From Acetonema longum DSM 6540 (GTDB lineage: Bacteria > Bacillota > Negativicutes > Sporomusales > Acetonemataceae): a stretch of 60,880 bases of DNA. Positions 44,477 to 52,907 of this stretch are shown here, piece by piece. The position numbers and the translations under genes are program-made. The notes under the pieces are model-generated. The model did no database searches. It saw only the letters and a list, made by a program, of their open reading frames with translations, and was not told the origin of the DNA. The stretch spans positions 1 to 60,880 of the forward strand of contig NZ_AFGF01000119.1 in assembly GCF_000219125.1 (NCBI RefSeq). The letters are read 5' to 3'. Each line of letters begins with the position of its first letter. The first letter of the stretch is position 1.

Positions 44477-45061
44477 TTAAATCTCCGCAACGATTCTGCA
44501 GGGCAGACCTGTCAAACCCAGATAATTGACGGGGTAAGTGTGTACCATGAAGCTGCGTCCCTTGCTTTCCTGCAACAGGATATCCAGGTTATTCAGGTTT
44601 TCAATAACAAAGATTCCATGGTCGGCGCAATACCTATCGGCCTGCGGATGTTCCGCCGGTTTGCGGATGCCGGCGGTATCAATGCCAATCAGGCTTACTT
44701 TTTTATTTACCAAATAGGTGATCAATGCCTGGGATAATTCGGGATGGGCCGTAAAATATTCCGGACTGCCGTATTTTTTTTCTTTCAGGCAGCCGGTATG
44801 AAACATGACAAAATCGTTTTCGGCAATTTTAGCGGCATCGATGTCCGTTGCCTCGATATCCCGGCCTTTTACATGGCTGACATCAAACACCTTGCCCGTT
44901 CTCTCGGTATTTTCCAGATGGAATTCTTTATCCATAATGTCAAAATGGGTTCCAATATGGCCGAATTTCGCCACAGGCGGTATCTGCTTATCCGCGCCAA
45001 GATTAGAAAGGGTATTGACGATTTCTTCTGTAACTGCTACTGACAAATCGATTTTCATCAT
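44477..45061 (-). CDS. Cyclase family protein (KynB-like metal hydrolase)
   Basis: Protein of 194 residues in the cyclase (PF04199-type) family. The metal-binding HIGTHFD motif is near residues 35-41, and other ligands are probably in DFVMFHTGC and GIDTAGIRKP. Members include arylformamidase (kynurenine pathway) and isatin hydrolase; the exact substrate here is unknown. It is divergent from a MarR regulator, and a 34-bp perfect palindrome covers its promoter side, so it is likely the main target of that regulator. Alternate start at the next codon (45058). Confidence 0.85.
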   Translation of the reverse strand: MMKIDLSVAVTEEIVNTLSNLGADKQIPPVAKFGHIGTHFDIMDKEFHLENTERTGKVFDVSHVKGRDIEATDIDAAKIAENDFVMFHTGCLKEKKYGSPEYFTAHPELSQALITYLVNKKVSLIGIDTAGIRKPAEHPQADRYCADHGIFVIENLNNLDILLQESKGRSFMVHTYPVNYLGLTGLPCRIVAEI

Positions 45062-45071
45062 TCATCACTCC

Positions 45072-45105
45072 TAATCAGATTGTTTCCCGGGAAACAATCT
45101 GATTA
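45072..45105. promoter_or_regulatory. 34-bp perfect palindrome, probable MarR operator
   Basis: Exact dyad symmetry centred on CCCGGG, with arms reading TAATCAGATTG and TTTCCC. It is only 11 bases upstream of the cyclase start codon. A further half-site TTGTTTCC follows near 45117-45124. Confidence 0.75.
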
Positions 45106-45219
45106 TAGCAAAATATTGTTTCCTTGTAAATCATTTGATCAAGTTTTTTTTTAGCCTGATATCATGTATAATAGTGGTGTTTCCGGCTGAACAGTATTTT
45201 ATAAAGTTAGGTTGATAGC

Positions 45220-45747
45220 ATGCAGAATAAAGAATGGGAAGTCAAGAAAGTAATACAGAAGATTGAGACGTTGATCTATAACTTTAACAATATGGAAGAC
45301 CACGAGAAAAGGATACTGCAGGCGATTTTAAGCGATCCGTGCTGGGCGGAACTGCAGCATGTAAGTATATCCTTAGCGGAGTGTCACGTCATAGACTGCA
45401 TCGAACGCAATGAACAGATCAATGCCACGGCCATTGCCAAAAAATTAAACATAACGAAGGGCGGCATCTCCAAAATAACGGCTAAATTAATAAAAAAGGA
45501 CCTGATCGAACTCCGGCGCCTGGAAAATAATCAGAAAGAAACCTATTATTCATTGAAGCCGCTAGGCAGAAAAATCTTTCAGGTGCATAAAATCCTGCAT
45601 GAGAAGGCAGCAGAAAAATTCACGGCTATTTTAAATCAATACAGTAAGGAAGAGCTGCAGCTTGCCGGCCGCCTTCTGAGTGATTTAACAGCAGTATTTC
45701 GCTCTACCATAGCCGAACAGGACAGGGAACGGCAAACCGGCATGTGA
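45220..45747 (+). CDS. MarR family regulator
   Basis: Regulator of 175 residues with the MarR winged helix: an N-terminal helix pair, then INATAIAKKLNITKGGISKI and a wing at LIELRRLENNQKETYYSLKP. Aligns with repressors that respond to phenolic or oxidised ligands. It is divergent from the cyclase gene across a region with a 34-bp palindrome, which suggests control of both genes. Its stop codon overlaps the Crp-like site of the next gene. Confidence 0.9.
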   Translation: MQNKEWEVKKVIQKIETLIYNFNNMEDHEKRILQAILSDPCWAELQHVSISLAECHVIDCIERNEQINATAIAKKLNITKGGISKITAKLIKKDLIELRRLENNQKETYYSLKPLGRKIFQVHKILHEKAAEKFTAILNQYSKEELQLAGRLLSDLTAVFRSTIAEQDRERQTGM

Positions 45748-45786
45748 CCCAAATCACATCCATACGTTTTGCTGCTGGTATATAAT
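45743..45786 (+). promoter_or_regulatory. Crp/Fnr-family (HcpR-like) site and -10 of the small reductase gene
   Basis: TGTGACCCAAATCACA (45743-45758) fits TGTGA-N6-TCACA exactly. TATAAT lies at 45781-45786. The site is centred about 42 bases before the expected start, the class II activator position. In anaerobes such sites are bound by HcpR-type regulators of nitrosative and nitrite/sulfite genes (family knowledge). Confidence 0.65.
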
Positions 45787-45823
45787 GAAAAGAAACATCT
45801 CGCAGAAGGAGCAGGAGGAGCCC

Positions 45824-46495
45824 ATGAATATACCGTTAGCGAAAATACCGATTCTGAATAAACGGGTCCGGTTTCCTGTGTCGCCGCATATTCCCGGCGG
45901 CCTGGCAACCCCGGCGGACCTCTGCAGGATTGCCGCTGTCGCCGAAAAGTACGGCGGCACGCTCAAGATTGCCGGCGGCAATATCGTGATTATCGGGTTA
46001 ACCCTGGCAGACGGCGAAGCGGCGATGAACGAGCTGGGCATGAGACCGGAGTCGTTCCTCAGCAATACCATCCGGGGCGTGACGATGTGCGCCGGCAAGC
46101 CTGACTGCCCCAGAGCCCAGCAGGACAGCACCGCCCTGGGTCTGGCCCTGGATGAAGAATTCTTTGATCAGCAAACTCCCGGCAAGCTGCGCATCGGCGT
46201 AAGCGGCTGCCCCAACTGTTGCGCCGAAGTGTTTGTCAAGGATATCGGCCTGTTTGGGACGGCTGCCGGTTTTACTGTGATCCTCGGCGGCAGTTCCGGC
46301 AGGCAGGCTCAGGTAGGAAGCATTGCAGCCGGTAATGTACCGGCGGAGGAAACAGCGGCTCTTATCCGCCGCATCGTGGATTATTACCGGAACAACGCCA
46401 AAAATAAAGAACGGCTGGGGCAAACCATCAACCGCCTCGGGTTGGATCATCTTGTTTCGCAGGCAATACCGTCGCAATACCGGCTGTCTAAGTAG
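45824..46495 (+). CDS. Small nitrite/sulfite-reductase-like protein (single half with siroheme-[4Fe-4S] motif)
   Basis: Protein of about 223 residues. It has one ferredoxin-like half-domain (PHIPGGLATPADLCRIAAVA, then KIAGGNIVII) and a cysteine set CAGKPDC and GCPNCC, the two C-x(n)-C pairs that bind siroheme-coupled [4Fe-4S]. The N-terminal half of a normal nitrite/sulfite reductase is missing, as in the small dissimilatory-type reductase-like proteins of anaerobes. The frame extends to 45785, but ATG at 45824 has GGAGGAG upstream and the earlier codon lies in the -10 box. The CGGC protein gene follows. Electron donor and substrate unknown. Confidence 0.85.
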   Translation: MNIPLAKIPILNKRVRFPVSPHIPGGLATPADLCRIAAVAEKYGGTLKIAGGNIVIIGLTLADGEAAMNELGMRPESFLSNTIRGVTMCAGKPDCPRAQQDSTALGLALDEEFFDQQTPGKLRIGVSGCPNCCAEVFVKDIGLFGTAAGFTVILGGSSGRQAQVGSIAAGNVPAEETAALIRRIVDYYRNNAKNKERLGQTINRLGLDHLVSQAIPSQYRLSK

Positions 46496-46590
46496 ATCCC
46501 ATCTTCTATTGGCAAGGGTGGATAAAAGGGGCAGAGTATCCGGCAGGTAGATGTTGATCAGCCAACATTACAGCTCGAAAGGAAATTTTT

Positions 46591-46941
46591 ATGAAAATCG
46601 CAATTCTGGTCAGGGAAGAAACCATGCGGCGTTGTACCGGCAAAGGCTGTTTGCAGGCCTTTTTTCAACGTAAAGACGCCTTTGCCGGCTATAAAGGTGA
46701 CGTCGAACTCATCACCTTTTCCCATGCCGGCGGCGATATGGAGCATAAAATCGAAATGATGCGCAAAAACGGGGTGGACGTAGTACACTTATCCTCCTGC
46801 CTGCGCGGAAAAGACCCGAACTACGAGGTATTGGCCAAACGCCTCAGCGAGTATTTTGATGTAATCGGTTATACCCATGGCCCTGCTGAAGGAAAAGAGA
46901 GAGAAACGCTGAGCATCAAAAAGCAGCAAACGGCGAATTAG
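46591..46941 (+). CDS. CGGC domain protein
   Basis: Small protein of 116 residues of the CGGC family. Cysteines in RRCTGKGCL near residues 14-21 and in HLSSCLRG near 66-73 are the conserved ones; the HGPAEGKE ending is family-like. Predicted to bind metal or an iron-sulfur centre. Often encoded with redox genes. The gap of 95 bases from the reductase-like gene has no terminator, so co-expression is likely. Function unproven. Confidence 0.82.
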   Translation: MKIAILVREETMRRCTGKGCLQAFFQRKDAFAGYKGDVELITFSHAGGDMEHKIEMMRKNGVDVVHLSSCLRGKDPNYEVLAKRLSEYFDVIGYTHGPAEGKERETLSIKKQQTAN

Positions 46942-46954
46942 AATTTGGATTTTC

Positions 46955-46983
46955 TTTACAAATCACCGATCCGGGTCTATAAT
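46955..46983 (+). promoter_or_regulatory. Promoter of the thi operon
   Basis: TTTACA (46955-46960) and TATAAT (46978-46983) with a 17-base spacer, 19 bases before the riboswitch. Transcription would start at about 46990. Confidence 0.75.
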
Positions 46984-47001
46984 AAAAGAAATTGAATAAT
47001 T

Positions 47002-47096
47002 TTGGTGGGGGTGCCCCGGCAGGGGGCTGAGAGGAGCTTGCGGCTCCAACCCTTTGAACCTGATATGGTTAATGCCATCGTAGGGAAGCCTCTGTA
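47002..47096 (+). ncRNA. TPP riboswitch (THI element)
   Basis: Shows the conserved THI-box: GGGGGTGCC, GGGGGCTGAGAGG, then ACCCTTTGAACCTGATATGG and TTAATGCCATCGTAGGGAAG. It binds thiamine pyrophosphate in the nascent RNA and controls thiSGHE downstream. The terminal AAGCCT can pair with the AGGCTT of the following terminator, giving a simple switch between antiterminated and terminated forms. Confidence 0.95.
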
Positions 47097-47106
47097 GTGT
47101 TTGCAT

Positions 47107-47137
47107 AAAAAGGCTTACCGTCAGGTAAGCCTTTTTC
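47107..47137 (+). terminator. Riboswitch-controlled terminator
   Basis: Hairpin AAAAAGGCTTACC / GGTAAGCCTTTTT with a GTCA loop and U run, just after the THI element and before thiS. This implies transcriptional attenuation. Confidence 0.9.
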
Positions 47138-47172
47138 ATTAGCGCCAAAAAATCATGATAGGAGGCAAAAAA

Positions 47173-47373
47173 ATGCTCATCAGGGTAAACGGCCGGCAAG
47201 AGGAAGCTATCGCCGGGATGACGCTGCTGGAATACCTTCGCAACAAAGGCCTGGACCCGGGCCAGGCAGTAGTAGAGTACAATCAGCAGGTTGTGGAACG
47301 GGATCAGTGGGGCAGTATCGGGCTAAAGGAAAATGATCAACTGGAAGTCTTGAGGTTTGTGGGAGGAGGGTAA
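47173..47373 (+). CDS. thiS: Sulfur carrier protein ThiS
   Basis: Ubiquitin-like sulfur carrier of 66 residues, ending VGGG, where a terminal glycine is thiocarboxylated. Start ATG at 47173 has AGGAGG upstream; an earlier in-frame ATG at 47155 is less likely. It donates sulfur to ThiG. The activating enzyme gene (thiF/moeB-like) is not seen in this operon, so it must lie elsewhere. Confidence 0.93.
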   Translation: MLIRVNGRQEEAIAGMTLLEYLRNKGLDPGQAVVEYNQQVVERDQWGSIGLKENDQLEVLRFVGGG

Positions 47374-47376
47374 GCA

Positions 47377-48156
47377 ATGGACAGCAATACCGATCCGCTG
47401 GTTATCGGCCAGACAACGCTCTCCAGCCGCCTGTTTGTGGGTACAGGCAAATATTCTTCCGATTCTCTTATTTCTGAGGTGCTGAAGCGGTCAGGCGCCC
47501 AGGTCATCACAGTAGCCTTGCGGCGGATGGATTTTCATTCCCAGGTGGGCAATGTGACGGACTATATTCCTTCCGGAGTGCAGCTGCTGCCTAATACCTC
47601 GGGGGCCCGCAACGCCGAGGAGGCGGTGCGGATTGCCAGGCTGGCCAAAGCCGCCGGCTGCGGCAACTGGATCAAGATCGAAGTCATATCCGACAATAAA
47701 TACCTGCTGCCCGACGGCTATGAGACGGTGAAGGCCACCGAGATACTGGCCCGGGAGGGGTTTGTGGCGCTGCCCTATATCAGCCCCGACCTGATGGTGG
47801 CCAAACGCCTGGTAGAGGCCGGCGCCGCCGCCGTGATGCCCCTGGGAGCGCCGATTGGAACCAACCGGGGATTAAAGACGCGGGAATTGCTTCGCATCCT
47901 CATTGATGAGATTCCTTTGCCGGTGATCGTAGACGCAGGCATCGGCAGGCCCTCCCATGCCTGCGAGGCCATGGAAATGGGGGCAGCGGCCTGTCTGTTG
48001 AACACCGCCATCGCCAGCGCCGCTGACCCGGGTTTAATGGCCGAGGCTTTCGGCAAGGCGGTCAGCGCAGGACGGCAGGCCTATTGGGCCGGACTGGGCG
48101 GCAGGCAGGAATATGCTCAGGCGTCGTCGCCTTTGACCGGCTTTCTACATGAATGA
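47377..48156 (+). CDS. thiG: Thiazole synthase ThiG
   Basis: Barrel enzyme of 259 residues that builds the thiazole phosphate from deoxyxylulose phosphate, dehydroglycine and ThiS thiocarboxylate. Family features: [13 protein letters not shown] at the N-terminus, the Schiff-base lysine in [16 protein letters not shown], and [17 protein letters not shown] and [17 protein letters not shown] phosphate-binding loops. It starts three bases after thiS. Its partner ThiH follows. Confidence 0.97.
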   Translation: MDSNTDPLVIGQTTLSSRLFVGTGKYSSDSLISEVLKRSGAQVITVALRRMDFHSQVGNVTDYIPSGVQLLPNTSGARNAEEAVRIARLAKAAGCGNWIKIEVISDNKYLLPDGYETVKATEILAREGFVALPYISPDLMVAKRLVEAGAAAVMPLGAPIGTNRGLKTRELLRILIDEIPLPVIVDAGIGRPSHACEAMEMGAAACLLNTAIASAADPGLMAEAFGKAVSAGRQAYWAGLGGRQEYAQASSPLTGFLHE

Positions 48157-48179
48157 TTTTTTAGTAAAGAAGGGATGGC

Positions 48180-49286
48180 ATGAGTTTTTATGAACAGTAT
48201 CTAAAATACCGGGATTATGATTCGGCCGGCTGTAACCCGGGCAGCAAAACGATCGAGCGGATTTTGGGCCAGGACCGGCTGCTGCCGACGGATTTTCTGG
48301 CGCTTTTGTCCCCGGCGGCCCAACCCTATCTGGAGGCCATGGCTCAAAAAGCCCGGCGCTTGACGGTCCAGCATTTCGGCAAGACTATTCTTTTATATAC
48401 ACCGCTTTATCTGTCGGATTACTGCAGCAACCAGTGCCAGTACTGCGGCTTTAACGTCCGCAACCCCTTGAAGCGCAAGCAGTTGTCCCTGGAGGAAGTG
48501 GAGGAGGCCGCCAGGAGGATTGCCGCCACCGGCCTCAAGCACATCCTGATTCTGACCGGCGACGCCAGGGCCATTTCCAGCCCGGACTACATCGCCGACT
48601 GCGCCGGAGTGCTGAGAAAATATTTTACCTCTATCGCCATCGAAGTGTATGCCATGACCCAGGAAGAATACGGACAGCTGGTTAACGCAGGCGTGGACGG
48701 CTTCACCATCTATCAGGAGACGTACAATGAGGAGTATTATGACCTGATTCATGTGAGCGGTCCGAAAAAAGATTACCGCTTTCGCCTGGACGCGCCGGAA
48801 CGGGCCTGCCGGGCAGGCATGCGCTCGGTCAATATCGGCGCCTTGCTGGGGCTGGATGACTGGAGACGGGATGGCTTTTTCACCGGCCTTCACGCCCACT
48901 ACCTGCAGAATCAGTATCCGGCCGTTGAAATCAGCCTGTCTCTGCCCCGCATCAGGCCCCATGCCGGCGAGTTTCAGCCCCGCTGTCCGGTCACCGATAA
49001 ACAAATGGTGCAGTTCCTGCTGGCCTTGCGGCTGTTCTTGCCCCGGGCGGGCATTACCATATCCACCCGTGAAAATGCCCGTTTTCGCGACAATCTCCTC
49101 TCTTTGGGCGTAACTAAAATGTCGGCCGGATCTCATACCGCCGTAGGGGCCCAGATCGATAAGGAGGAAAATGCCGGGCAGTTTGAAATCTCCGACCCAC
49201 GGAATGTAGCCGAAATGAGCGCCGCCCTTCGCCAAATGGGGTACCAGCCGTTATACCAAGACTGGCAGCCAATAGGGGACCGTTGA
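48180..49286 (+). CDS. thiH: 2-iminoacetate synthase ThiH
   Basis: Radical SAM tyrosine lyase of 368 residues giving dehydroglycine for ThiG. The cluster motif [11 protein letters not shown] (CX3CX2C) is at about 82-92, with LILTGDARA and [14 protein letters not shown]-type stretches after. Oxygen-sensitive, consistent with an anaerobe that uses ThiH rather than ThiO. A shortened copy of the dispersed repeat follows it, inside the operon. Confidence 0.96.
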   Translation: MSFYEQYLKYRDYDSAGCNPGSKTIERILGQDRLLPTDFLALLSPAAQPYLEAMAQKARRLTVQHFGKTILLYTPLYLSDYCSNQCQYCGFNVRNPLKRKQLSLEEVEEAARRIAATGLKHILILTGDARAISSPDYIADCAGVLRKYFTSIAIEVYAMTQEEYGQLVNAGVDGFTIYQETYNEEYYDLIHVSGPKKDYRFRLDAPERACRAGMRSVNIGALLGLDDWRRDGFFTGLHAHYLQNQYPAVEISLSLPRIRPHAGEFQPRCPVTDKQMVQFLLALRLFLPRAGITISTRENARFRDNLLSLGVTKMSAGSHTAVGAQIDKEENAGQFEISDPRNVAEMSAALRQMGYQPLYQDWQPIGDR

Positions 49287-49325
49287 AAAAGGCCCAGGGG
49301 CGAGGCCGCAGATGAGTTATCGCAT
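49277..49325. repeat. Dispersed repeat element, internally deleted copy D
   Basis: GACCGTTGAAAAAGGCCCAG (left end) is joined directly to GCGAGGCCGCAGATGAGTT (right tail), with the interior gone. It overlaps the last codons of thiH and sits between thiH and thiE, so the operon tolerates it. Confidence 0.65.
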
Positions 49326-49353
49326 GGATTAGTAAAGAGGAGGATGATTGTAT

Positions 49354-50001
49354 ATGAATCACGCTTCAACCCGGCGGGGCAAGTGGCCAGCCGCCGATAT
49401 TTACGGCATTACCGCCGAGGAATACTCTAACGGGCGCAGCAATATTGAGGTAGTCCGGGCGATGATCGATGCCGGTGTAAAAGTAATCCAATACCGGGAA
49501 AAAGAGAAAAAAAAGCTTTATAAATATCAGGAATGCATCCGGATTCGGGAGATGACCCAAAAAGCCGGCGTGACCTTTATCATCAATGATGATATTGATC
49601 TGGCGCTGCTTGTCAAACCTGACGGAGTGCATATCGGCCAGGAGGATTTGCCCATCGAGGAAGTCCGCCAACTGGTGGGAGAGGAAATGATCATCGGCCT
49701 GTCCACCCACTCTCCCCAGCAGGCTCAGGAAGCGGTAAAACGGGGCGCCGATTATATCGGGGTGGGTCCGGTGTTTGCCACCCGGACCAAAAAGGATGTC
49801 AGCGCTGCCACAGGACTTGACTATGTAAAATATGTTGCCGAGCATATCCCCCTGCCCTCTGTAGCCATTGGCGGCATAAAGACTGACAATATCGCATCTG
49901 TCAGGCAAGCGGGAGCAGACTGTTTCGCCTTGATAACAGATATTGTAGGAGCGGCGGATATCGGGGCCAGGATAAAGGAGCTGAGAGCCAGACTGGTTTA
50001 A
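49354..50001 (+). CDS. thiE: Thiamine phosphate synthase ThiE
   Basis: Barrel enzyme of about 215 residues that couples thiazole and pyrimidine phosphates. Typical segments: VIQYREKEKKKLYKYQECIR (phosphate/diphosphate binding), FIINDDIDLAL, DGVHIGQEDLP and GADYIGVGPVFATRTKKD. Start is ATG 49354 after a GAGGAGG site; TTG at 49348 is possible. It is the last gene of thiSGHE. The hydroxymethylpyrimidine genes (thiC, thiD) are not in the window. Confidence 0.95.
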   Translation: MNHASTRRGKWPAADIYGITAEEYSNGRSNIEVVRAMIDAGVKVIQYREKEKKKLYKYQECIRIREMTQKAGVTFIINDDIDLALLVKPDGVHIGQEDLPIEEVRQLVGEEMIIGLSTHSPQQAQEAVKRGADYIGVGPVFATRTKKDVSAATGLDYVKYVAEHIPLPSVAIGGIKTDNIASVRQAGADCFALITDIVGAADIGARIKELRARLV

Positions 50002-50353
50002 GACCCCATTGAAAAAACAGATAAATCCATAGAAGCAGGAGACCGATTTCCGGTCTCCTGCTTCTATGTCTGGTCCTTGAATCCCGACGATCAATGAATT
50101 TTATTTATAATCATGTCTAATTGGATTTAATGGTATCAGAAACAGCACTGCATTTTATTGTTAAGTGTTTCGGAGCCGTCATCATTTTAGATCATAATAT
50201 CAGAATTTTCTCTTAACCAAGCCGCCGCTCAGGCCCGATTTTCATCTTTTGGGGCTATAAGTTTGGCATCTGAGTAAAATTGTTTCGCCTTACCCCTGCC
50301 GGTTTCATTATAATTCAATTATCAAAAAATTATCATTAAATAAAGGGGTGTAA
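50002..50353. other. Gap between thiE and the DASS transporter
   Basis: Contains the thiE terminator at 50028-50068, and the upstream region of the transporter gene. A short left-end fragment related to the dispersed repeat may be present at 49998-50020 but is too short to be sure. No operator motif for LytTR was recognised. Confidence 0.4.
50028..50068 (+). terminator. Terminator after thiE
   Basis: Hairpin ATAGAAGCAGGAGACCG / CGGTCTCCTGCTTCTAT with a four-base loop. A clear stem, but only a short U-rich tail follows. Confidence 0.7.
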
Positions 50354-51844
50354 GTGGTGCAAACAGTATTACAGCAAACGGCTCGAGAGCCTTTGTTCAA
50401 ACGCTATGGCCTCATCTTCGGCTTCATCGTCCTTCTCGGCATCATCCTGGCGCCGACGCCGGCAGGCCTGCCTATAGCCGGCCAGCGCATGATCGGCATT
50501 CTGATTTTTTCGGTTATCGTCTGGATGAGCGATTCTATTTCTTATCCGGTCAGCGCTGCTGTCATCATGAGCTTGATGGCTATTTTGCTGGGAATTTCGC
50601 CGGATATCGCCAATCCCAAAGTCCTGATGGGTACCAGCAAGGCCTTGGGAATCGCCCTGGGGGGCTTCAGCAATACCGCCTTCGCCCTGGTGGCCGCCGC
50701 CCTGTTCCTGGCCGCAGCCATGAGCCAGACTGGCCTAGACAAGCGCATCGCCTTATTTATTCTGTCCAAAATCGGCGCCAAAACCAACCGGGTCTTAATC
50801 GGCGTCATTATCGTGGGTTTTGTCCTCAGCTTCTTCGTGCCCAGCACCACCGCCCGGGTATCCTGCATGGTTCCCATCGTCATGGGCATTATTCTGGCGT
50901 TCGGTGTGGACATTAAAAGTCGGTTTGCGGCCGTGATGATGATCGCCACCGCTCAGGCTGACAGTCTCTGGAACGTAGGCATCAAGACCGCCGCCGCTCA
51001 AAACATGATTGCCGTGGGCTTTATCAAATCCCAGCTGGGCGTGGACATCACCTGGATTGAATGGTTTGTCGCCGCCGCTCCCTTTTCCGCCATTATGTCG
51101 GTCGTATTATACTATGTTTTAATGAAACTCATGCCGCCGGAAAAAGATGAGATCGAAGGCGGCAAAGCCGCAGTGCAGCGTCTCCTGTCCGAAATGGGCC
51201 CTATGACCTTCAATGAAAAGAAACTGCTGGGCATTTCTTTGACGCTCCTGTTCCTCTGGGCCACCGAGAAGGTCCTCCATAACTTTGATACTTCCACTAC
51301 CACCATTGTGGCCATTGCCCTGATGTTTCTGCCCCGGGTGGGTGTCATGGACTGGAAGCAGGCTTCGCCCCGAATCAACTGGGGCACCATTATCCTGTTC
51401 GGCGTGGGTATCAGCCTGGGTTCGGCTCTCTTGTCCACCAAAGCCGCCCCCTGGCTGGCTAAAATCATCGTCAGCGCCTTCGGCCTGCAGAGCATGCCCG
51501 CGCTGGTCATCCTGGCCGTTCTCGCCGCCTTCCTGATCATCATCCACCTGGGATTTGCCAGTGCCACCGCTTTGGCCTCGGCGATGATTCCGATCGTCAT
51601 TTCCGTGCTGCAAAGCGTAACCACGCCTGGCATTAATATCATCGGCATGACCATGATTCTGCAGTACGTAGTCAGCTTCGGCTTCATCCTGCCGGTAAAT
51701 GCACCCCAGAACATGATTGCTTACGGCACGGAAACCTTTGAAGTTAGAGATTTCATTCGCACCGGCATTCCTCTTACCATCATCGCTTTCGTGCTGATCC
51801 TGCTGCTAGGGGCAACCTACTGGAAATGGCTGGATCTCGTTTAG
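50354..51844 (+). CDS. DASS (SLC13-type) dicarboxylate/anion:Na+ symporter
   Basis: Transporter of 496 residues with about 12 helices, of the divalent anion:sodium symporter family (CitT/SdcS relatives). Sodium and carboxylate motif regions are seen as SNTAFALVAA (after GGF), PSTTARVSCMVPIV and, in the C-terminal repeat, SATALASAMIPIVI and PVNAPQNMIAYGT. Start GTG at 50354 with an AAAGGGG site; GTG 50357 is alternative. A LytS/LytTR two-component pair lies convergent beyond the repeat element, and may control it (inference). Likely substrates are C4-dicarboxylates, citrate or tartrate. Confidence 0.9.
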   Translation: MVQTVLQQTAREPLFKRYGLIFGFIVLLGIILAPTPAGLPIAGQRMIGILIFSVIVWMSDSISYPVSAAVIMSLMAILLGISPDIANPKVLMGTSKALGIALGGFSNTAFALVAAALFLAAAMSQTGLDKRIALFILSKIGAKTNRVLIGVIIVGFVLSFFVPSTTARVSCMVPIVMGIILAFGVDIKSRFAAVMMIATAQADSLWNVGIKTAAAQNMIAVGFIKSQLGVDITWIEWFVAAAPFSAIMSVVLYYVLMKLMPPEKDEIEGGKAAVQRLLSEMGPMTFNEKKLLGISLTLLFLWATEKVLHNFDTSTTTIVAIALMFLPRVGVMDWKQASPRINWGTIILFGVGISLGSALLSTKAAPWLAKIIVSAFGLQSMPALVILAVLAAFLIIIHLGFASATALASAMIPIVISVLQSVTTPGINIIGMTMILQYVVSFGFILPVNAPQNMIAYGTETFEVRDFIRTGIPLTIIAFVLILLLGATYWKWLDLV

Positions 51845-52128
51845 GGAAGCGTTGAAAAAGACCCATCTGCGTTGTCAGTCCTGCGGGAGCACGCTGTTCA
51901 GAAAGTATCCCTTTTCGGGTTTTATCTCAATAGTTTTTTCGTACTGACCACCCCAAAAATTGCATACTTTTTCCAGATTTCACGATGCTGCGCATCTTTC
52001 CAGCATTGTCGCACCCACCCTCCCTAACGTACTGTCTGCGCGTGGCTTTCTCGTCCTTCCTAACATCTGGACCTTTTTGAACGCTTCCAGTTTCGAGGCC
52101 GCAGATGAGTTAGCAGTGGAGTCTGTTA
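51845..52128. repeat. Dispersed repeat element, full-length copy B
   Basis: Starts GGAAGCGTTGAAAAAGAC and reaches CTTTTTGAACGCTTCC at 52073-52088, giving an end-to-end stem, then a tail with TTTCGAGGCCGCAGATGAGT. CTCCTGCGGG and ACGTACTGTCTGCGCG are in the interior. It differs from copy A in both strands of the terminal stem, with pairing preserved. It lies between the convergent DASS and LytTR genes. Confidence 0.75.
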
Positions 52129-52132
52129 AAAG

Positions 52133-52180
52133 AAAGAGGATCGTTTTACCAAATTATATTAGTGAAACGACCCTCTTTTT
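52133..52180. terminator. Terminator at the end of the LytTR regulator gene
   Basis: Hairpin AAAGAGGATCGTTTTAC / GTGAAACGACCCTCTTT with T run on the plus strand and an A/T-rich side on the other. It overlaps the stop codon of the regulator gene (52179) and may act in both directions. Confidence 0.7.
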
Positions 52181-52907
52181 ATTTCAGCCCCATCATACTT
52201 TTTAACTCTTTGATTTTGTTCCGGCTGACCGGCACTTCTTGCGAGCCACTGTCCTTCATCCGCAGGAGGTAGGAACCGTGAAACCAGGGAATTATCTCGC
52301 CGACCTGGTCCAGATTCACCAGATACTGGCGGTGCACCCGCAAGAAATTCTGACCGCCCAAAAGCTGCTCCACTTCCTGCATGGCCAGGGAAGTGGCGTA
52401 TTCGCCTGCCTGGGTACGGACAAAAACATCTTTATCTTTCACATAGACAAATACGATGTCCTGGCGGTTCAATGGAATAATTTTGCCGTTCTGCAACACG
52501 CAAATTTTGCTCGGTAGAGGTTTTTCCAGGTTGATGGTGCGTTTCGCAAGGGTGCGGATTTTGCCCAGGGTCCGGGTGAGGCTGGCGGAGGTAACCGGCT
52601 TGGTGATGTAGCCTACTGCAGGCGTATTAAAGGCTTCCAGGGCATGTTCAGGAAAGGCGGTAATAAACACGACAAAGGGCGGATGAGGTTGATAGGACAA
52701 CTTTTGGGCCAGGTCCAGCCCGGTCAGCCCCGGCATGTTAATATCCAGAAAAACCAGATCGCAGGAATTCTCTCGGATAGCTTCCCAGGCCTCCAGTGAG
52801 TTGGTATATTTCCCGACAACAGTGATATCGGCTTCGGTTTTTAGCAAAAACTCAATCTCATCGCCAATCGGCGGTTCATCATCCACAATTATCGTCCCAA
52901 TTTTCAT
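52179..52907 (-). CDS. LytTR-family response regulator
   Basis: Response regulator of 242 residues. Receiver domain 1-120: DDEPP acidic pocket, phosphorylated aspartate in DLVFLDINMPGLTGLDL, then FITAFPEHALEAF and KPVTSASL. The LytTR DNA-binding domain follows (about 140-240): IVFVYVKDKDVFVRTQAG, then NFLRVHRQYLVNLDQVGEI. It pairs with the LytS-like kinase encoded upstream with overlapping ends. Targets are not visible; the nearby DASS transporter gene is the natural candidate. Confidence 0.94.
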   Translation of the reverse strand: MKIGTIIVDDEPPIGDEIEFLLKTEADITVVGKYTNSLEAWEAIRENSCDLVFLDINMPGLTGLDLAQKLSYQPHPPFVVFITAFPEHALEAFNTPAVGYITKPVTSASLTRTLGKIRTLAKRTINLEKPLPSKICVLQNGKIIPLNRQDIVFVYVKDKDVFVRTQAGEYATSLAMQEVEQLLGGQNFLRVHRQYLVNLDQVGEIIPWFHGSYLLRMKDSGSQEVPVSRNKIKELKSMMGLK

